Part shown: positions 7,983 to 19,300 of the stretch, piece after piece
Numbering within the stretch: position 1 is the stretch's first letter
How the letters are laid out: the number at the start of each line of letters is the position of its first letter
DNA from: Marinilabilia salmonicolor JCM 21150
Lineage (GTDB): Bacteria > Bacteroidota > Bacteroidia > Bacteroidales > Marinilabiliaceae
Assembly: GCF_000259075.1 (NCBI RefSeq)
Contig: NZ_AJKI01000067.1
Coordinates: 1 to 56,703 of the forward strand
Reading direction: 5' to 3'
DNA: 56,703 nt
Notes under the pieces: generated by a model
Told to the model about the DNA's origin: nothing
The model's database searches: none
The model's input: only the letters and a program-made list of their open reading frames with translations
Program-made: the position numbers and the translations under genes

Positions 7983-10900
7983 TTAAAACTTAAGATTAAC
8001 ATTGAACCCCAAACTTCTGCTTGATGGCAGCGGATTATAAAGGATACCCTGAGAGAAACTACTGGTACTGTAACTCAACTCGGGATCAAAGTTGTCAACC
8101 TCTTTGTAAAGGAAGAATAGATTCCGGGCGACGACGCCAACGGAAGCAGACTTAACAAAGCCATTTCCTAACAGAGTGTTTGGCACATTCCAAACCAGAG
8201 AGGCCTCTCTCAGTCTTATATTTGTCTGATCATAAACATACTCCGAGCCAATGCCAGCAACACTGCCCCAGTACTGCTGTGCAGTAATTCTGGAATCATT
8301 AGCTACATAACTGCCATCTTCCTGTTCAACAACAGCATCTAAAACAACCCCATCTTCACGATACTTCAGGGTGCGCTCGCCAGCACCGCTTGCATCAAGT
8401 GAAGCATCGGTTCCTGAATAAACCTCGCCACCTATGCGGGCATCAATTAAAAACCTGAGCGTAATATTTCTGTATTTCAAAGTATTTGTCAATCCACCAA
8501 CCCAATCAGGCTGATAATTTCCAAGTTTCACTTTTTCGGTAGTGGCTCTTGGACGGCCGATTTCGTCAACAACAAGTTCACCATCATCATTTCTCAGCCA
8601 ATCGGTTCCGTAAATATCACCAAATCCACCACCAACTGTTCCCTGAACGATAATATTTCCACTATTGGTTTCACCGAAAGGATAAGTTTCTGTCCCTGGA
8701 ATCAACTCATTAAGTTCATTTTTATTTGTGGAAAAATTAACCGATAGGTCCCACGACAAATCAGGAAGATCCAACGGTGTGCCCCCCAACAAAATCTCAA
8801 AACCTCTGTTTTCAATTTCACCTACATTGCTAACACGGGAAGAGTATCCTGTTGATGCTGAAATAGGAACAGCGAAAATCAAATCCTGGGATTTGATATT
8901 ATAAAAACTAAAATCGGTATAAAGTCTGTTATAGAAAAACCTGAATTCGCCTCCAAATTCAAGAGAGGTAACTTCTTCCGGCCGAAGGTCAGCATTATTT
9001 TTTTGACTGCTTCGGCTCATAGTTGTAAGCCCAAGATAAGAACCAGAAGCATCATCAATATAGTAAATATCATTCAGCATATAAGGATCCGTGTCGTTAC
9101 CTACCTGCGCCCAGCTTAAACGAAGCTTCGAATAGGTAAGTGCAGGTGTTTCTATATCCAGAAGTTCATTTAATAATACAGAGGTACTAAGTGATGGATA
9201 AGAATAAGAACGACTGTCCTCAGGTAAGCTGGATGACCAATCATTTCGAAGTGATCCCTCGAGATAAAACCAGTTGTCAAAACCCAAACTGGCAGTACCA
9301 TAAAGCGAATTAATCTTCTTCTTGCTTAATGGAGAATATCCATAAAAGACCAGCTCAGAAATAGAAACAGGAGGTCCCTCAGGAATCCGGAAATCTTCCC
9401 CGTTAATCCGCATACTCCTGTTATCTGTGTACATATGGTTTCCACCAAAAGTAGCATTCAGGTTAATATGTTCAGTAACATCATGTTCGAACATAAATAA
9501 AAAGTCGGCATTGGTTTCACTGGTTTGGTATTGATTATAACTAAAGCGTCCCCGATCATAATACCAGTGTCCGTATGCCTCAAGGTTTTCAATATTTTGT
9601 TTTACGAAATCGGATCCAACTCTGACGAAGGCAGAGAGCCAATCCGTAAATTCATATTGAACCTTTACAAATCCTGTAAAACGATTCCGCCAGTCCTCTC
9701 TGCGGTCGTTGAACATCATCCAGTATGGATTGGCCCCCAAAGAAGAATGAGAAACAGCCCGCAATGTTTCCGGATTCTGATAATCGCGATAGTCGTCAAT
9801 TGCAGCATTCCGTGGAATGGAATACACATAAGCCATCACCCCTTCGGTACCAAGTTTAGGGCGGTTTTCTCCATGTTGATGAAAATAAGTAGCTTTAGCA
9901 TCGATGGTCAATTTATCACCCATTTTGGCAAACCCCCTAAGATTGAAATTATGCCGGTCAATGCCGGAGTTAGGCAAAATTGAAGTGGAATGCGTGTTGG
10001 TATAAGAAAACCTGACATTTGCGTTTTCCACTCCCCCTTCGAGGGCCAGGTTGGTAATCAAAGTCTGCCCAGTTTCAAAAAAATCTTCAACATTAGACGG
10101 CTGTGCAGTATAAGGTTGAGCTTCTCCGGTCCAGTAGAGCTTTTGAGAACCATCCATCATTGGCCCCCAACTGCCTCCGGCCTCTTTCAAGTCCAGAAGA
10201 TTATCTGGTACATATCCCTGTGTCCCCTGTCCATATTTATTTTGGTATTCAGGCAACACCAATGGACGCTCAAATGTCAGGCTTGAAGAAACTGAAACCC
10301 CTAATCCCTTCTGAGCAGAGCCTTTTTTGGTAGTAATCAAGATTACCCCGTTAGCGGCACGGCTACCATAAAGGGCTGCAGCATTTGGCCCCTTCAATAC
10401 AGAAATGGATGCCACATCGTCCGGGTTAATATCAGAAATCCCGGTACCATAATCTGTTTTCGAATAAGATCCCACATCATTGGAATTAGCTGTCCCATAA
10501 CCAGAATTGTCAATGGGAACCCCATCCACTACGTAAAGAGGTTGGTTGTTCTGGGAAAGTGAGTTATTCCCACGAATAACTACACGGGAACCTCCTCCCG
10601 GGCCAAACGCCCCCTGAGTAATAGTAACACCAGCAACTTTACCAGCCAGGGAATTCATTACGTTTGTTTCTTTTACTGTCGACACTTCATCGCTTTGAAC
10701 TTCAGTCACAGTATAACCAAGAGATTTTTTTTCACGCGAAAGCCCCAATGCAGTGACAACCACCTCATCCACATCAAAGACAGTGGATTCCATCTGAATA
10801 TTGTAAGTACCAGGTGTGCCGGGAACAATTTCCTGCTTGGCAAACCCAATAAACGAAAAAACAACGGTTGCTTCTTCGGAAATACTTAATGAATACCTGC

Positions 10901-11087
10901 CATCCAGATCGGTAATGGTTCCATTGGTGGTACCTTTCTCAACTACCGAAACCCCGGGAATAGGTTCACCGTTGGAACTCTCGGTTACTACTCCTGAAAT
11001 CTCAATTTGCTGAGCAGCAATAAATCCGGCATACAACAACAAAAGCGTTGTAATGAACCATTTTTTCAAAAAAAGCTTCTTTTTCAT
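7983..11087 (-). CDS. SusC/RagA TonB-dependent outer-membrane transporter (pair 1)
   Basis: A full-length 1034-residue TonB receptor. The signal peptide ends at about residue 25. A carboxypeptidase-regulatory-like domain is at about 28-105 and the plug at about 115-255 (GVTITQGAFGPGGGSRVVIR, then ISVLKGPNAAALYGSRAANG). The rest is beta-barrel ending in NVNLKF, with the terminal Phe used in barrel assembly. There is no STN domain, so it is not a sigma-linked transducer. It is paired with the downstream SusD and imports a ligand with TonB energy. No clear -33/-7 promoter was found in the 275 bp upstream, so it may be partly read from the NamZ/serine hydrolase genes. Confidence 0.93.
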   Translation of the reverse strand: MKKKLFLKKWFITTLLLLYAGFIAAQQIEISGVVTESSNGEPIPGVSVVEKGTTNGTITDLDGRYSLSISEEATVVFSFIGFAKQEIVPGTPGTYNIQMESTVFDVDEVVVTALGLSREKKSLGYTVTEVQSDEVSTVKETNVMNSLAGKVAGVTITQGAFGPGGGSRVVIRGNNSLSQNNQPLYVVDGVPIDNSGYGTANSNDVGSYSKTDYGTGISDINPDDVASISVLKGPNAAALYGSRAANGVILITTKKGSAQKGLGVSVSSSLTFERPLVLPEYQNKYGQGTQGYVPDNLLDLKEAGGSWGPMMDGSQKLYWTGEAQPYTAQPSNVEDFFETGQTLITNLALEGGVENANVRFSYTNTHSTSILPNSGIDRHNFNLRGFAKMGDKLTIDAKATYFHQHGENRPKLGTEGVMAYVYSIPRNAAIDDYRDYQNPETLRAVSHSSLGANPYWMMFNDRREDWRNRFTGFVKVQYEFTDWLSAFVRVGSDFVKQNIENLEAYGHWYYDRGRFSYNQYQTSETNADFLFMFEHDVTEHINLNATFGGNHMYTDNRSMRINGEDFRIPEGPPVSISELVFYGYSPLSKKKINSLYGTASLGFDNWFYLEGSLRNDWSSSLPEDSRSYSYPSLSTSVLLNELLDIETPALTYSKLRLSWAQVGNDTDPYMLNDIYYIDDASGSYLGLTTMSRSSQKNNADLRPEEVTSLEFGGEFRFFYNRLYTDFSFYNIKSQDLIFAVPISASTGYSSRVSNVGEIENRGFEILLGGTPLDLPDLSWDLSVNFSTNKNELNELIPGTETYPFGETNSGNIIVQGTVGGGFGDIYGTDWLRNDDGELVVDEIGRPRATTEKVKLGNYQPDWVGGLTNTLKYRNITLRFLIDARIGGEVYSGTDASLDASGAGERTLKYREDGVVLDAVVEQEDGSYVANDSRITAQQYWGSVAGIGSEYVYDQTNIRLREASLVWNVPNTLLGNGFVKSASVGVVARNLFFLYKEVDNFDPELSYSTSSFSQGILYNPLPSSRSLGFNVNLKF

Positions 11088-11362
11088 AAACCTGATTTTT
11101 TAAATTAAGAAAAATCCAGTAGTCAATTTAAGCCTTTTATCAGATACATGTCTTTTTTATTTAACTTTTTTTGTTTTCAGAGTGCTTTTTTTAACATTTT
11201 CAATTAATTTGGTCCAAACTCAAGGTCCTACCCTTACAAAACCCCATAACTTCCTCTAGAGCAAGAGTAAATAGGAAAGAAATTTAATATCCGGAGAAAA
11301 AAGGAAATAAGAAGATTCACAAAACTTTTCAAATGCACCACTTCTGCAAATGGCACAGAATG

Positions 11363-13225
11363 TTAATTTGCCTCCTCCAGGACATCATATAATATTTGCT
11401 GAATTGCAGTGCGAACATTGAGATCGTAAAGCGCAACATTCTCTCTGGTGGGAAAAACTCTGTTTGAAAGAAATATATACAACACCCGGTAAGCAGGATC
11501 CATCCATACAAAAGTGCCTGTAAAACCGCTGTGCCCAAAACTGGCAGCAGAGGCACTTCGGGCTGGATAGGCTTCATCTATTTCCTTTGAATCATTATTC
11601 AGCAGAGGTTTATCAAATCCAAGCCCCCGTCGATTTTCATTTTCCGGAAATTGAACACAGGTAAACTCATTCACTACTTGCTCAGGGAGAAGCTGCTGAC
11701 CACCATAACTGCCTTTATTGAGATACATTTGCATCAACTTTCCCAGATCATTGGCATTGCCAAACAATCCGGCGTTGCCACTTACTCCGCCAAATACAGC
11801 AGCCGCTTCATCGTGGACTCGCCCGTGAACCTGACTTTCGCGATAAAACAGATCCATTTCGGTGGGAGGAATCTCACCTTTGGAAAAACCCTTCTCCAGA
11901 GGATTGTAAACGAGTCTGGAAGCCCCCAATGGTTTGAAAACCTCAGAGTAAAGAAGTTTTTCGTACGACGTCCCTGTAATTTGAGAGATCATTTCAGGAT
12001 AGACCAAAAAAGAGAGTCCCGAATAACGGTATTCAACATAAGGAAGGAGTCTTGAACGACGAATCATCCGAAAGATCTTTTCTTGAAACCTTTCTTTTAA
12101 ATAAAGATGCTCATCGACTTGGTAAGGAAACCCTGGAGAAGCTTCCAACCGATAAAAGCGCCGTTTGAAACGTCCCTCCCGTTTCGTTTCCCGCCAAAAA
12201 CCAAGATAAGGGACTAATCTGGCCTGATGGGCTAGTATTTGCCGCAATGTAAGTGTATCTTTATTGGAGCGGTGGAAAAGCCTGTTCTTCCAATCTTCCC
12301 AATAATTGGAGAACGGCCGGTCAAGATCAAGCACTCCGGTACCAGTCAACTGCATCAGGAGTGGCAGGGGGCCGCTAATTTTGGTAACCGAAGCAAGGTC
12401 ATACAAATCGGTATCCTGCACTTTTACCCGTTTATTATAGGTGTGATAACCATACGACTTACGGTGGATAACCTTTCCATCAACTGCCATCAGAATCTGG
12501 CACCCGGGAAAAGCTTTCAGGGCCATAGCATGCATTACCACACTGTCAATTCGCTCATTCAAACGCTTTCCGTCCAGGCCTAAAGAATCGGGATGCGCAT
12601 ATTCAAAACGGAGGCCACCTCTTTTGTCTATCCCATGCCCTTTAGGATACTTTCCCGCGAGCTCCGTTTGTAATTTTCCATGAATGCCTATGCCCCCAAA
12701 AAGTGCCTGGGCAGCATGGTCCTGGCTTATGGAATCGTTCTCTTCACTCAGCAACAGGACTTCAGCGGAAGACAAGCCGTCCCATTTCTCAAGGGCTTCA
12801 GCACTTCCAAAAAAGACGACCACTGTCGGATGCTCTTTAACGAAATCTGCAACAGAGTACCTCACGGTTGCATCATCACAGTCAGAATTAATTCCCAGAA
12901 CCAACCGTTTCTTTTTATTTTCTGATTCACGAAGTAATCTCTTCTCCAGCATACTGTCCAACGGAAAAGAATCCACGTCCATTTCCTGATAATCCAGCAT
13001 TCGATCACCGAAATGACTCAGTTCCCCTGCAATAAAGCAGGAAAACCAACTTTCTTCCAACCCTGTAAATGGAATAATTTCATCCTTGTTTTTAAGTAAA
13101 ACTAATTGATAAATAGATTCAGGTATGGAGTCGTTCTTCTCTTCAATAACGATGGTGTCATTCAATGAGAGCAGATTCACAGTAAAATATAAAAAAACAA
13201 ATACCAGAAGGAGAAGCCGTTTCAT
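11363..13225 (-). CDS. GH3 C-terminal domain fused to class-C beta-lactamase-like serine hydrolase (YbbE-like), GH3 barrel absent
   Basis: A 620-residue exported protein with signal peptide at 1-21. Residues about 35-215 look like the C-terminal sandwich of GH3 enzymes (QLVLLKNKDEIIPF; AAQALFGGIGIHGKLQTELA). Residues about 220-620 are a serine beta-lactamase/AmpH fold: Ser279-Val-Thr-Lys282 is the SxxK motif and HSG near 565 replaces KTG. In many Bacteroidota one long protein joins a complete NagZ-type GH3 barrel to this part, matching YbbD plus YbbE of Bacillus subtilis. Here the GH3 catalytic barrel is missing while the start has a proper signal peptide. It follows namZ by 36 bp. It may be a D,D-peptidase or amide hydrolase on muropeptides, without glucosaminidase activity. 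Confidence 0.8.
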   Translation of the reverse strand: MKRLLLLVFVFLYFTVNLLSLNDTIVIEEKNDSIPESIYQLVLLKNKDEIIPFTGLEESWFSCFIAGELSHFGDRMLDYQEMDVDSFPLDSMLEKRLLRESENKKKRLVLGINSDCDDATVRYSVADFVKEHPTVVVFFGSAEALEKWDGLSSAEVLLLSEENDSISQDHAAQALFGGIGIHGKLQTELAGKYPKGHGIDKRGGLRFEYAHPDSLGLDGKRLNERIDSVVMHAMALKAFPGCQILMAVDGKVIHRKSYGYHTYNKRVKVQDTDLYDLASVTKISGPLPLLMQLTGTGVLDLDRPFSNYWEDWKNRLFHRSNKDTLTLRQILAHQARLVPYLGFWRETKREGRFKRRFYRLEASPGFPYQVDEHLYLKERFQEKIFRMIRRSRLLPYVEYRYSGLSFLVYPEMISQITGTSYEKLLYSEVFKPLGASRLVYNPLEKGFSKGEIPPTEMDLFYRESQVHGRVHDEAAAVFGGVSGNAGLFGNANDLGKLMQMYLNKGSYGGQQLLPEQVVNEFTCVQFPENENRRGLGFDKPLLNNDSKEIDEAYPARSASAASFGHSGFTGTFVWMDPAYRVLYIFLSNRVFPTRENVALYDLNVRTAIQQILYDVLEEAN

Positions 13226-13261
13226 CGCAGAAATATTTTAAAAATAAACCAATACAGGTTG

Positions 13262-14431
13262 CTATTCCTCATAAAGCAAATAGGATCTTCGCTGCTTTTT
13301 AAATTGTTCAACATCATCTTTCCACATCGCCTTAATCTCTTTGGCGGATTTTCCCTGCATAATCATTTGTCGAACGTAATCAACACCTATCAGCTTTTCA
13401 AAAAAAGGACGAAAGAAATGGCTGCCCATATTCAGATTATTGTAAGCATCAATAACATACGACAAATCTATGCCTTTCTTAAATATTTCCTCATTGGATA
13501 AATCCGAAAGATCCACCCCATAGCATTTTTTATCCAACTGGGGAGGATTTTTAGCCCCCGGCACACTTCTGGGGGTGAAGCTAAAATCATATCCTTTCAT
13601 GTTTGGATGTCCGTAAACCTGGAAAGGTTTGGAAGTCCCGCGTCCGAGGCTGACGGGAGTCGCTTCAAAATAGCAAGTTGAAGGATAAAGATAAATAGAT
13701 CTCATGTTGGGAAGATTGGGTGATGGCGCAACAGGCAATTCATAGAGCGTTTGGTGGGTATAGTTATCGCAGGCAATGACTTCCAGTTCGCATTCCCGAT
13801 TTTCAGGCAACCACTTTTCTCCATTTACCATACGCGCAATTTCCCCTAAGGTCATACCATGCACAACAGGAATGGGCAACCAACCGACTCCCGACTTATG
13901 TTTCATATCCAGAATTGGTCCATCCACATAATGACCGTTCGGATTTGGCCGGTCAAGAACAATCATTTTCTTTTCATTCCTGGCACACACATCCATTAGC
14001 TTTACCATAGTAACATAGTAGGTATAAAATCTAAGCCCTACATCCTGAATGTCAACCAGCAAAACATCGAATCCACCCAAAATCTCCTGATCAATTTCTC
14101 CCTTATTCCCTCCATATAAAGAGAAAATGGGGAGTCCGGTTTTTTTATCCACCGAATTGGCCACATGTTCTCCTGCATCAGCTGTTCCTCTGAAACCGTG
14201 TTCGGGAGCAAAAATGCCTTTCACATCAAACTCATTTTTCAGTAAAAAATCAACCAGGTGCTCATCTCCGACCAATCCGGTGTGATTGGAAAATACTGCA
14301 ATGCGCTGATTCTCTAAAAGCGGAAAATACTCAGACGATCGCTCCGCACCTACAACCACCTGACCTATAACAGAGTGATTAGCACAAAGCATAACGAACA
14401 ACCCCAACAAAATAAAACCTAGTCGTTTCAT
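13262..14431 (-). CDS. namZ: Exo-beta-N-acetylmuramidase NamZ (GH171, DUF1343), copy 1
   Basis: A 389-residue protein with signal peptide (1-24), acting in the periplasm or outside. NamZ removes MurNAc from the non-reducing end of peptidoglycan glycan fragments. Family motifs are present: APEHGFRG with Glu77-His78, LVDIQDVGLRFYTYYVTM near 130, LDRPNPNGHYVDGP near 158, and a C-terminal segment KKGIDLSYVIDAYNNL. It sits 93 bp after a SusD gene and 36 bp before the serine hydrolase, the same order as ybbC-ybbE in Bacillus. A second NamZ lies at 29778-31001, about 40% alike by eye. A hairpin in the 93-bp gap may lower expression relative to SusC/D. Confidence 0.92.
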   Translation of the reverse strand: MKRLGFILLGLFVMLCANHSVIGQVVVGAERSSEYFPLLENQRIAVFSNHTGLVGDEHLVDFLLKNEFDVKGIFAPEHGFRGTADAGEHVANSVDKKTGLPIFSLYGGNKGEIDQEILGGFDVLLVDIQDVGLRFYTYYVTMVKLMDVCARNEKKMIVLDRPNPNGHYVDGPILDMKHKSGVGWLPIPVVHGMTLGEIARMVNGEKWLPENRECELEVIACDNYTHQTLYELPVAPSPNLPNMRSIYLYPSTCYFEATPVSLGRGTSKPFQVYGHPNMKGYDFSFTPRSVPGAKNPPQLDKKCYGVDLSDLSNEEIFKKGIDLSYVIDAYNNLNMGSHFFRPFFEKLIGVDYVRQMIMQGKSAKEIKAMWKDDVEQFKKQRRSYLLYEE

Positions 14432-14476
14432 ATAATTTCTTTAAAAACAATCTACCAACAAAAATAAATTAAGGCA

Positions 14477-14497
14477 GAATCCTGAACTACAGGATTC
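14477..14497 (-). terminator. Intra-operon hairpin between SusD 2 and namZ
   Basis: A perfect 8-bp stem, GAATCCTG / CAGGATTC, with a 5-nt loop, flanked by further partial pairing (AAGG/CCTT). No long T-run follows, so it may be an attenuator or an RNA-stabilising 3' end rather than a full stop. Confidence 0.45.
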
Positions 14498-14524
14498 CAC
14501 CTTAATAATAATCAATTCATGCTT

Positions 14525-16303
14525 TTACCAACCTGGATTCTGCTCTAGTGTTACTCCGTTTTCTTTATATAAAGCAATCTCATCAGTAGGCAATGGATAT
14601 AAATAATCTCGTTCATCATAAGCTCTCACTGCTGAAGGATCATCAGTAGGAATAATATATCCGGCAGTACCTTCCCTGTCAAGATTGACACCATCCAGAT
14701 CACTTAAATCAATCTGAGTATCCGCATCAGCGACATTTTCATTAAACCACAAAACAAAGGCTTCCTTATCAAGCCATGCTCCCATGTTCAATTTTGTGTT
14801 CAGCGTCATGTCGGCATATTCCAGCTTTTTCCAGCGTCGTAAATCATCATAACGTTTTCCTTCCCAGACCATCTCAACTCTCCGTTCGCGTCTGATTTCC
14901 CAAAGCAAAGAAGACACATCAGCATCCCTGTTAGGATCATTGATTACCATACCATTCACAGACAAATTATTTCCGTCAAAAGTAACCAAAGGCATATCCA
15001 CACTTTCTCTCTTTCTCAGCTCATTAAATGAGATGTCAAAGTCATTTTGATTAAGTGAGTATTCACCCAAATCATGCAACTCGGCAGAAGCTTCGATATA
15101 ATTTAGTAATACTTCACCATACCTCATCACCGGAGCATCGGTTATTGAAAGCTGTCCGGAATACTCTGTTAAATTATAATTTATAAATCTATGAGAATAA
15201 TAACCTGAGGACGCAAATAGGACATCTACTCCATCCAGGTATTTGCGTGACGAATCAATATTTGCATAAAGTCTTGGATCACGATTGGCCATTTCCAATG
15301 AGAAGGTCTTATCTGATTCGAATAAATCATTCTCAGCCTGTTCAATGGGCAAACCATTAGACGAAAGATAACTATCAATCAAATCCTTGGAAGGAGCATT
15401 GCGTTGCCCATCCTGAAGCTGAAACCCCATCACAGAATGAGTTACCTCACCGGGCTCATATGCACGATAAAGAATAATTTCCGGATTTCCATCAAGGGTC
15501 TCAGATGTTGTGAGGGATAAGTAATCAGGGGCAATGGAATACCTGCCACTTTCAATTAATTCCAGGGCGGCAGTCCGGGCTGCAGAAAGGTACTTTGTAG
15601 CTGCAGCATTGTTCTGACCATGATATTTCTGCCAAGTTCCCTCGAACAGCATAATCTGTGAGGTAAAAGCTTTTACCACATCCTGGTTTACTTTCAAGCC
15701 GGGCATGCCATCAGATACACGAACATGCTCCATGGCAAACTCCAGGTCTGCCAGAACATTATCCATTACCGTGGTACGAGCATCTCTTTGACGATAAAGT
15801 AAATCTTTCTCAGTATCATCAACCACCTGTTCAAACCAAGGTACATCGCCGAATCGTTTAACCAAACGATGATATTCCATCGCCCGGAAGAATCGTGCAA
15901 CTCCAAGCCAGTGATTCTTTGATTCCTCAAGCATATCAGCATTATCTAATCTATCAATGATTAAATTGATCTGTCTGACATAGCTAAATGACCATCCTGC
16001 AGATGACGCAGTAGAAGGGGCATTGTTAATAAAATAAGTTGCAGCTTTTTGAGCCGCATCATCTGTCCATGATGTTTCAGGGGCATCGGCAAGTGTCCAG
16101 AAATTAGAGCGGGTCCAGCCACTCTCATAACCCGGAAAAAAATGAGTATAAAAAGCAAACATCCGATTACCTACATTACCTTCATCGTTCCAAAACTCCG
16201 GATTATCCACCAGAGTGTCGTTTGGCAGTCGTTCCAGATAATCATCGGAACAGGCGGCAAACAATGAAAGAATAATTCCAAATATTAATATTCTTGTCTT
16301 CAT
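14525..16303 (-). CDS. SusD/RagB-family surface lipoprotein (pair 2)
   Basis: A 592-residue SusD-like protein. The leader ends at the lipobox LFAAC (Cys18), followed by the typical SDDYLERLPNDTLVDNPEFW. The N-terminal SusD_N region is at about 20-230 and the C-terminal RagB region at about 300-592 (ELRKRESVDMPL, WEIRRERRVEMVWEGKRYDDLRR is the usual signature). It starts 13 bp after its SusC gene. It lies between genes for muramyl-glycan and muropeptide enzymes, so a muropeptide is its likely ligand (inference). Confidence 0.92.
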   Translation of the reverse strand: MKTRILIFGIILSLFAACSDDYLERLPNDTLVDNPEFWNDEGNVGNRMFAFYTHFFPGYESGWTRSNFWTLADAPETSWTDDAAQKAATYFINNAPSTASSAGWSFSYVRQINLIIDRLDNADMLEESKNHWLGVARFFRAMEYHRLVKRFGDVPWFEQVVDDTEKDLLYRQRDARTTVMDNVLADLEFAMEHVRVSDGMPGLKVNQDVVKAFTSQIMLFEGTWQKYHGQNNAAATKYLSAARTAALELIESGRYSIAPDYLSLTTSETLDGNPEIILYRAYEPGEVTHSVMGFQLQDGQRNAPSKDLIDSYLSSNGLPIEQAENDLFESDKTFSLEMANRDPRLYANIDSSRKYLDGVDVLFASSGYYSHRFINYNLTEYSGQLSITDAPVMRYGEVLLNYIEASAELHDLGEYSLNQNDFDISFNELRKRESVDMPLVTFDGNNLSVNGMVINDPNRDADVSSLLWEIRRERRVEMVWEGKRYDDLRRWKKLEYADMTLNTKLNMGAWLDKEAFVLWFNENVADADTQIDLSDLDGVNLDREGTAGYIIPTDDPSAVRAYDERDYLYPLPTDEIALYKENGVTLEQNPGW

Positions 16304-16316
16304 AATCTATATCGTT

Positions 16317-19300
16317 TTAGAAGCTTATTTGTACACCACATGAAATAGTTCGAGAGTAGGGATAACTACGACCGAAAGAAAATCCGGTTGTATTTCCGTT
16401 TTTGTTTTCAGTTGATTCCGGATCGACAGGAAGATGCGCATCAGTAAATTCAAATAAGTTTTCACCACTCACATACACTCTTACCTGTTCAAAGGAAGCT
16501 CTGGATACCAGCTGACGTGGCAAAGTATATCCAAGAGTCATATTTTTACATCGAAGATATGACAAATCCAAAAGATATCTGCTTTGACGTAAAAAGTTCC
16601 TGCCGTTGCTCACCCATGAATGACTCGCAGGCCTGGGATAAAAAGCATTTGTATTTTCAGGTGTCCAGTAATCCATGAAGTGGTCATAATATGCTTCATT
16701 GTCGATAAACGACGGAATAGCAATACTCCCAATGGCCCAAATATCTCTTTGTCCCACTCCCTGGAAAAAAGTGCTAAAGTCAAAGCCTTTCCATGCCAGG
16801 TCGAGACCAAAACTATATTCATACCGTGGTCGGGTATTACCGATCACTCTCAAATCACCATGGTCGTCCAATGTATTACTTCCATAATTTATTTCTCCAT
16901 CACCATTAAGATCCTGGTACTTGACATCCCCAGGTCCATACTGAAAGGCTCCTGATTCAAATAAACTTTGTGAAGCAATACCCTCTCTCATTTCGCCATT
17001 AACAAAATCGGTTTCCTGGAACAAACGATCGGTTTCATATCCCCAAATCTCTCCAAGTTCTTTGCCTTCATAATTTGAATAAATATTCTCGATACTGTTA
17101 CTATACTTAACAATCTCTTCCTTAACATCTGAGAATCCGGCTCTCAAACTCATCTGTAAACCGTTAGAAAATTGGTGATTGAAATCAAGCATGATTTCAT
17201 AGCCTTTTCCTTCAAGTTCTCCATAATTTCTCAATGGCGAGCTTGCGCCAAATGAAGCAGGAAGAGTTTCCCCGGGTGAATGCATATCGGTTGTGGTACG
17301 TTTATACCAATCAAAGACAACACCCATTTTATTTCTAAAGAATCGAGCATCAAGTCCAATATCTAATGTTGAAACACGTTCCCAGGTAAGACTGGGGGAA
17401 ATAATTGTAGGACTTGTAATATATGGAATCTGTCCTCCATCCATAACCCACCCGGAAGATGGACTGTTTGACATTGTGGAAAGGAAAGAATTCGCGGCTA
17501 CATCCTGGTTCCCAATAGTTCCCCATGAACCTCGTATTTTGAGATCAGACAAGACCGGATCAGTAAAATCCATAAAAGGTTCTTCTGTAACCCTCCATCC
17601 CACAGAAGCCGATGGGAAGAAAGCCCACTTATCACCTTCAGGAAATCTGGAAGAACCATCATAACGACCATTTACTTCAATAAGGTATTTTTGTTGGTAA
17701 TCATAGTTGATCCTTGCAAATGCCCCGGCAGATGCAAACTCATAATCATAAGCATAAGTTGAATTTCTTGCATACTCATCTCCTGTTGTAAGTTGTATGG
17801 CAGGAGTTGTTGGATCAATCAATCCGCGAGCTTCAGAATAATGACTAAAATTTCTGCGATCTTCAGCATCCATACCGGCCATTACCTTAAAATTGTGCTG
17901 ATCATTCAGGTCAAATTCATAGGTTCCATAAGCTTTAAAAACATTACTAACAGTATAACGGCTGGATTCAATTACCCTGTCATGTGTTTGTCCGTAAATG
18001 TCACCATAATTCTCGGTAGGGTTGGCTGTAAACATATTATAGGCCATAATGGTACCACCATTTCTTCTCAGGTTTTTATTCAACAAAGAGAAAGTGTAGT
18101 CTACATTGATTGCCATTCCATCAATAGGAGTAAAAATACTTCCAAGGTTTAACCTTCCATAATTTTGGGTATCTGATTCATCATTGGCATATTTCATATC
18201 TGTAACAGCAGACCTGAAAGGTTTGTCTTCATAGTCGGCATAGGGATACCATCTGGGCCAGCGCAAAAGATAATACCAGGCATCGTACAAACCAGACGTA
18301 AAACGATACGGTTGAGTTTCCGTAGACCGTGTAAGCAAAACTCCTGTTTTTACCTCCCACCAATCTCTGACCTGGGTGGTGACATTGGTACTAAAATTAT
18401 AACGCTCATAAGTATCGGTATTTTCTTTCATCACTCCGGATTGCTCCAGATAACCAAAACTCACATTAAAAGTAGATTTGTCAGAGCCCCCGCTTACAGA
18501 GAAGTTATGAGATTGCTGAGGCGTCCATTTTCTGGTAAACTCTTTAAAGGGATCAAAAGAACGATAAAAATAAGTTTTTCCTCCTCTGATCTCAAAATCA
18601 CGTCCCATCTGCATTTCTCCTAATTCATTCTGAGACATATGGCCATACTGTTCTTCCCAGTCCTTTATTTTGCCTAATGCCTCCTGATCCACATTATAAC
18701 CGATACTGGAGATACTATTTGCACCACTTGTTCGTTCGGCGATGTCCAGTAAAACCTTAGCATTCTCGTATGCAGAAGTTTGTTCGGGCATCATAGTGGG
18801 CGTATTCCACGCAATATTGTTTCTATAAGTAACCCTAACTTTGTCATCCTTACTTCCTTTTTTAGTGGTAATCAGAATAACACCCCATGTTGCTCTGGTA
18901 CCATATATGGCTGCTGATGCAGCATCTTTAAGAACTGATATTTCTGCAATATCATCAGGATTAACAAGATTCAAACTTGGGATTTCAACGTTATCTACAA
19001 GAATAAGCGGTGATGTACCTCCCGAAGCATTGAGCGAACCGGTTGAACCACGTAAGCGAATTGTGGACTCGGTACCAACACCACCTTGTTGATTCGTAAT
19101 TGTCAGACCCGGAGAAATTCCCTGCAATGCTTTACCAACATCAGTAACGGGACGACTGCTAATAGCCTTCTCCACATCAATACTTGAAACAGCACCGGTC
19201 AGGTTCTCTTTCCGTTGTGAACCATAACCAACCACCACCACATCATCCAACATCATATCGCTGGGAACAAGATTAATGGTGTAATTTTCTCCTGCCTGGG

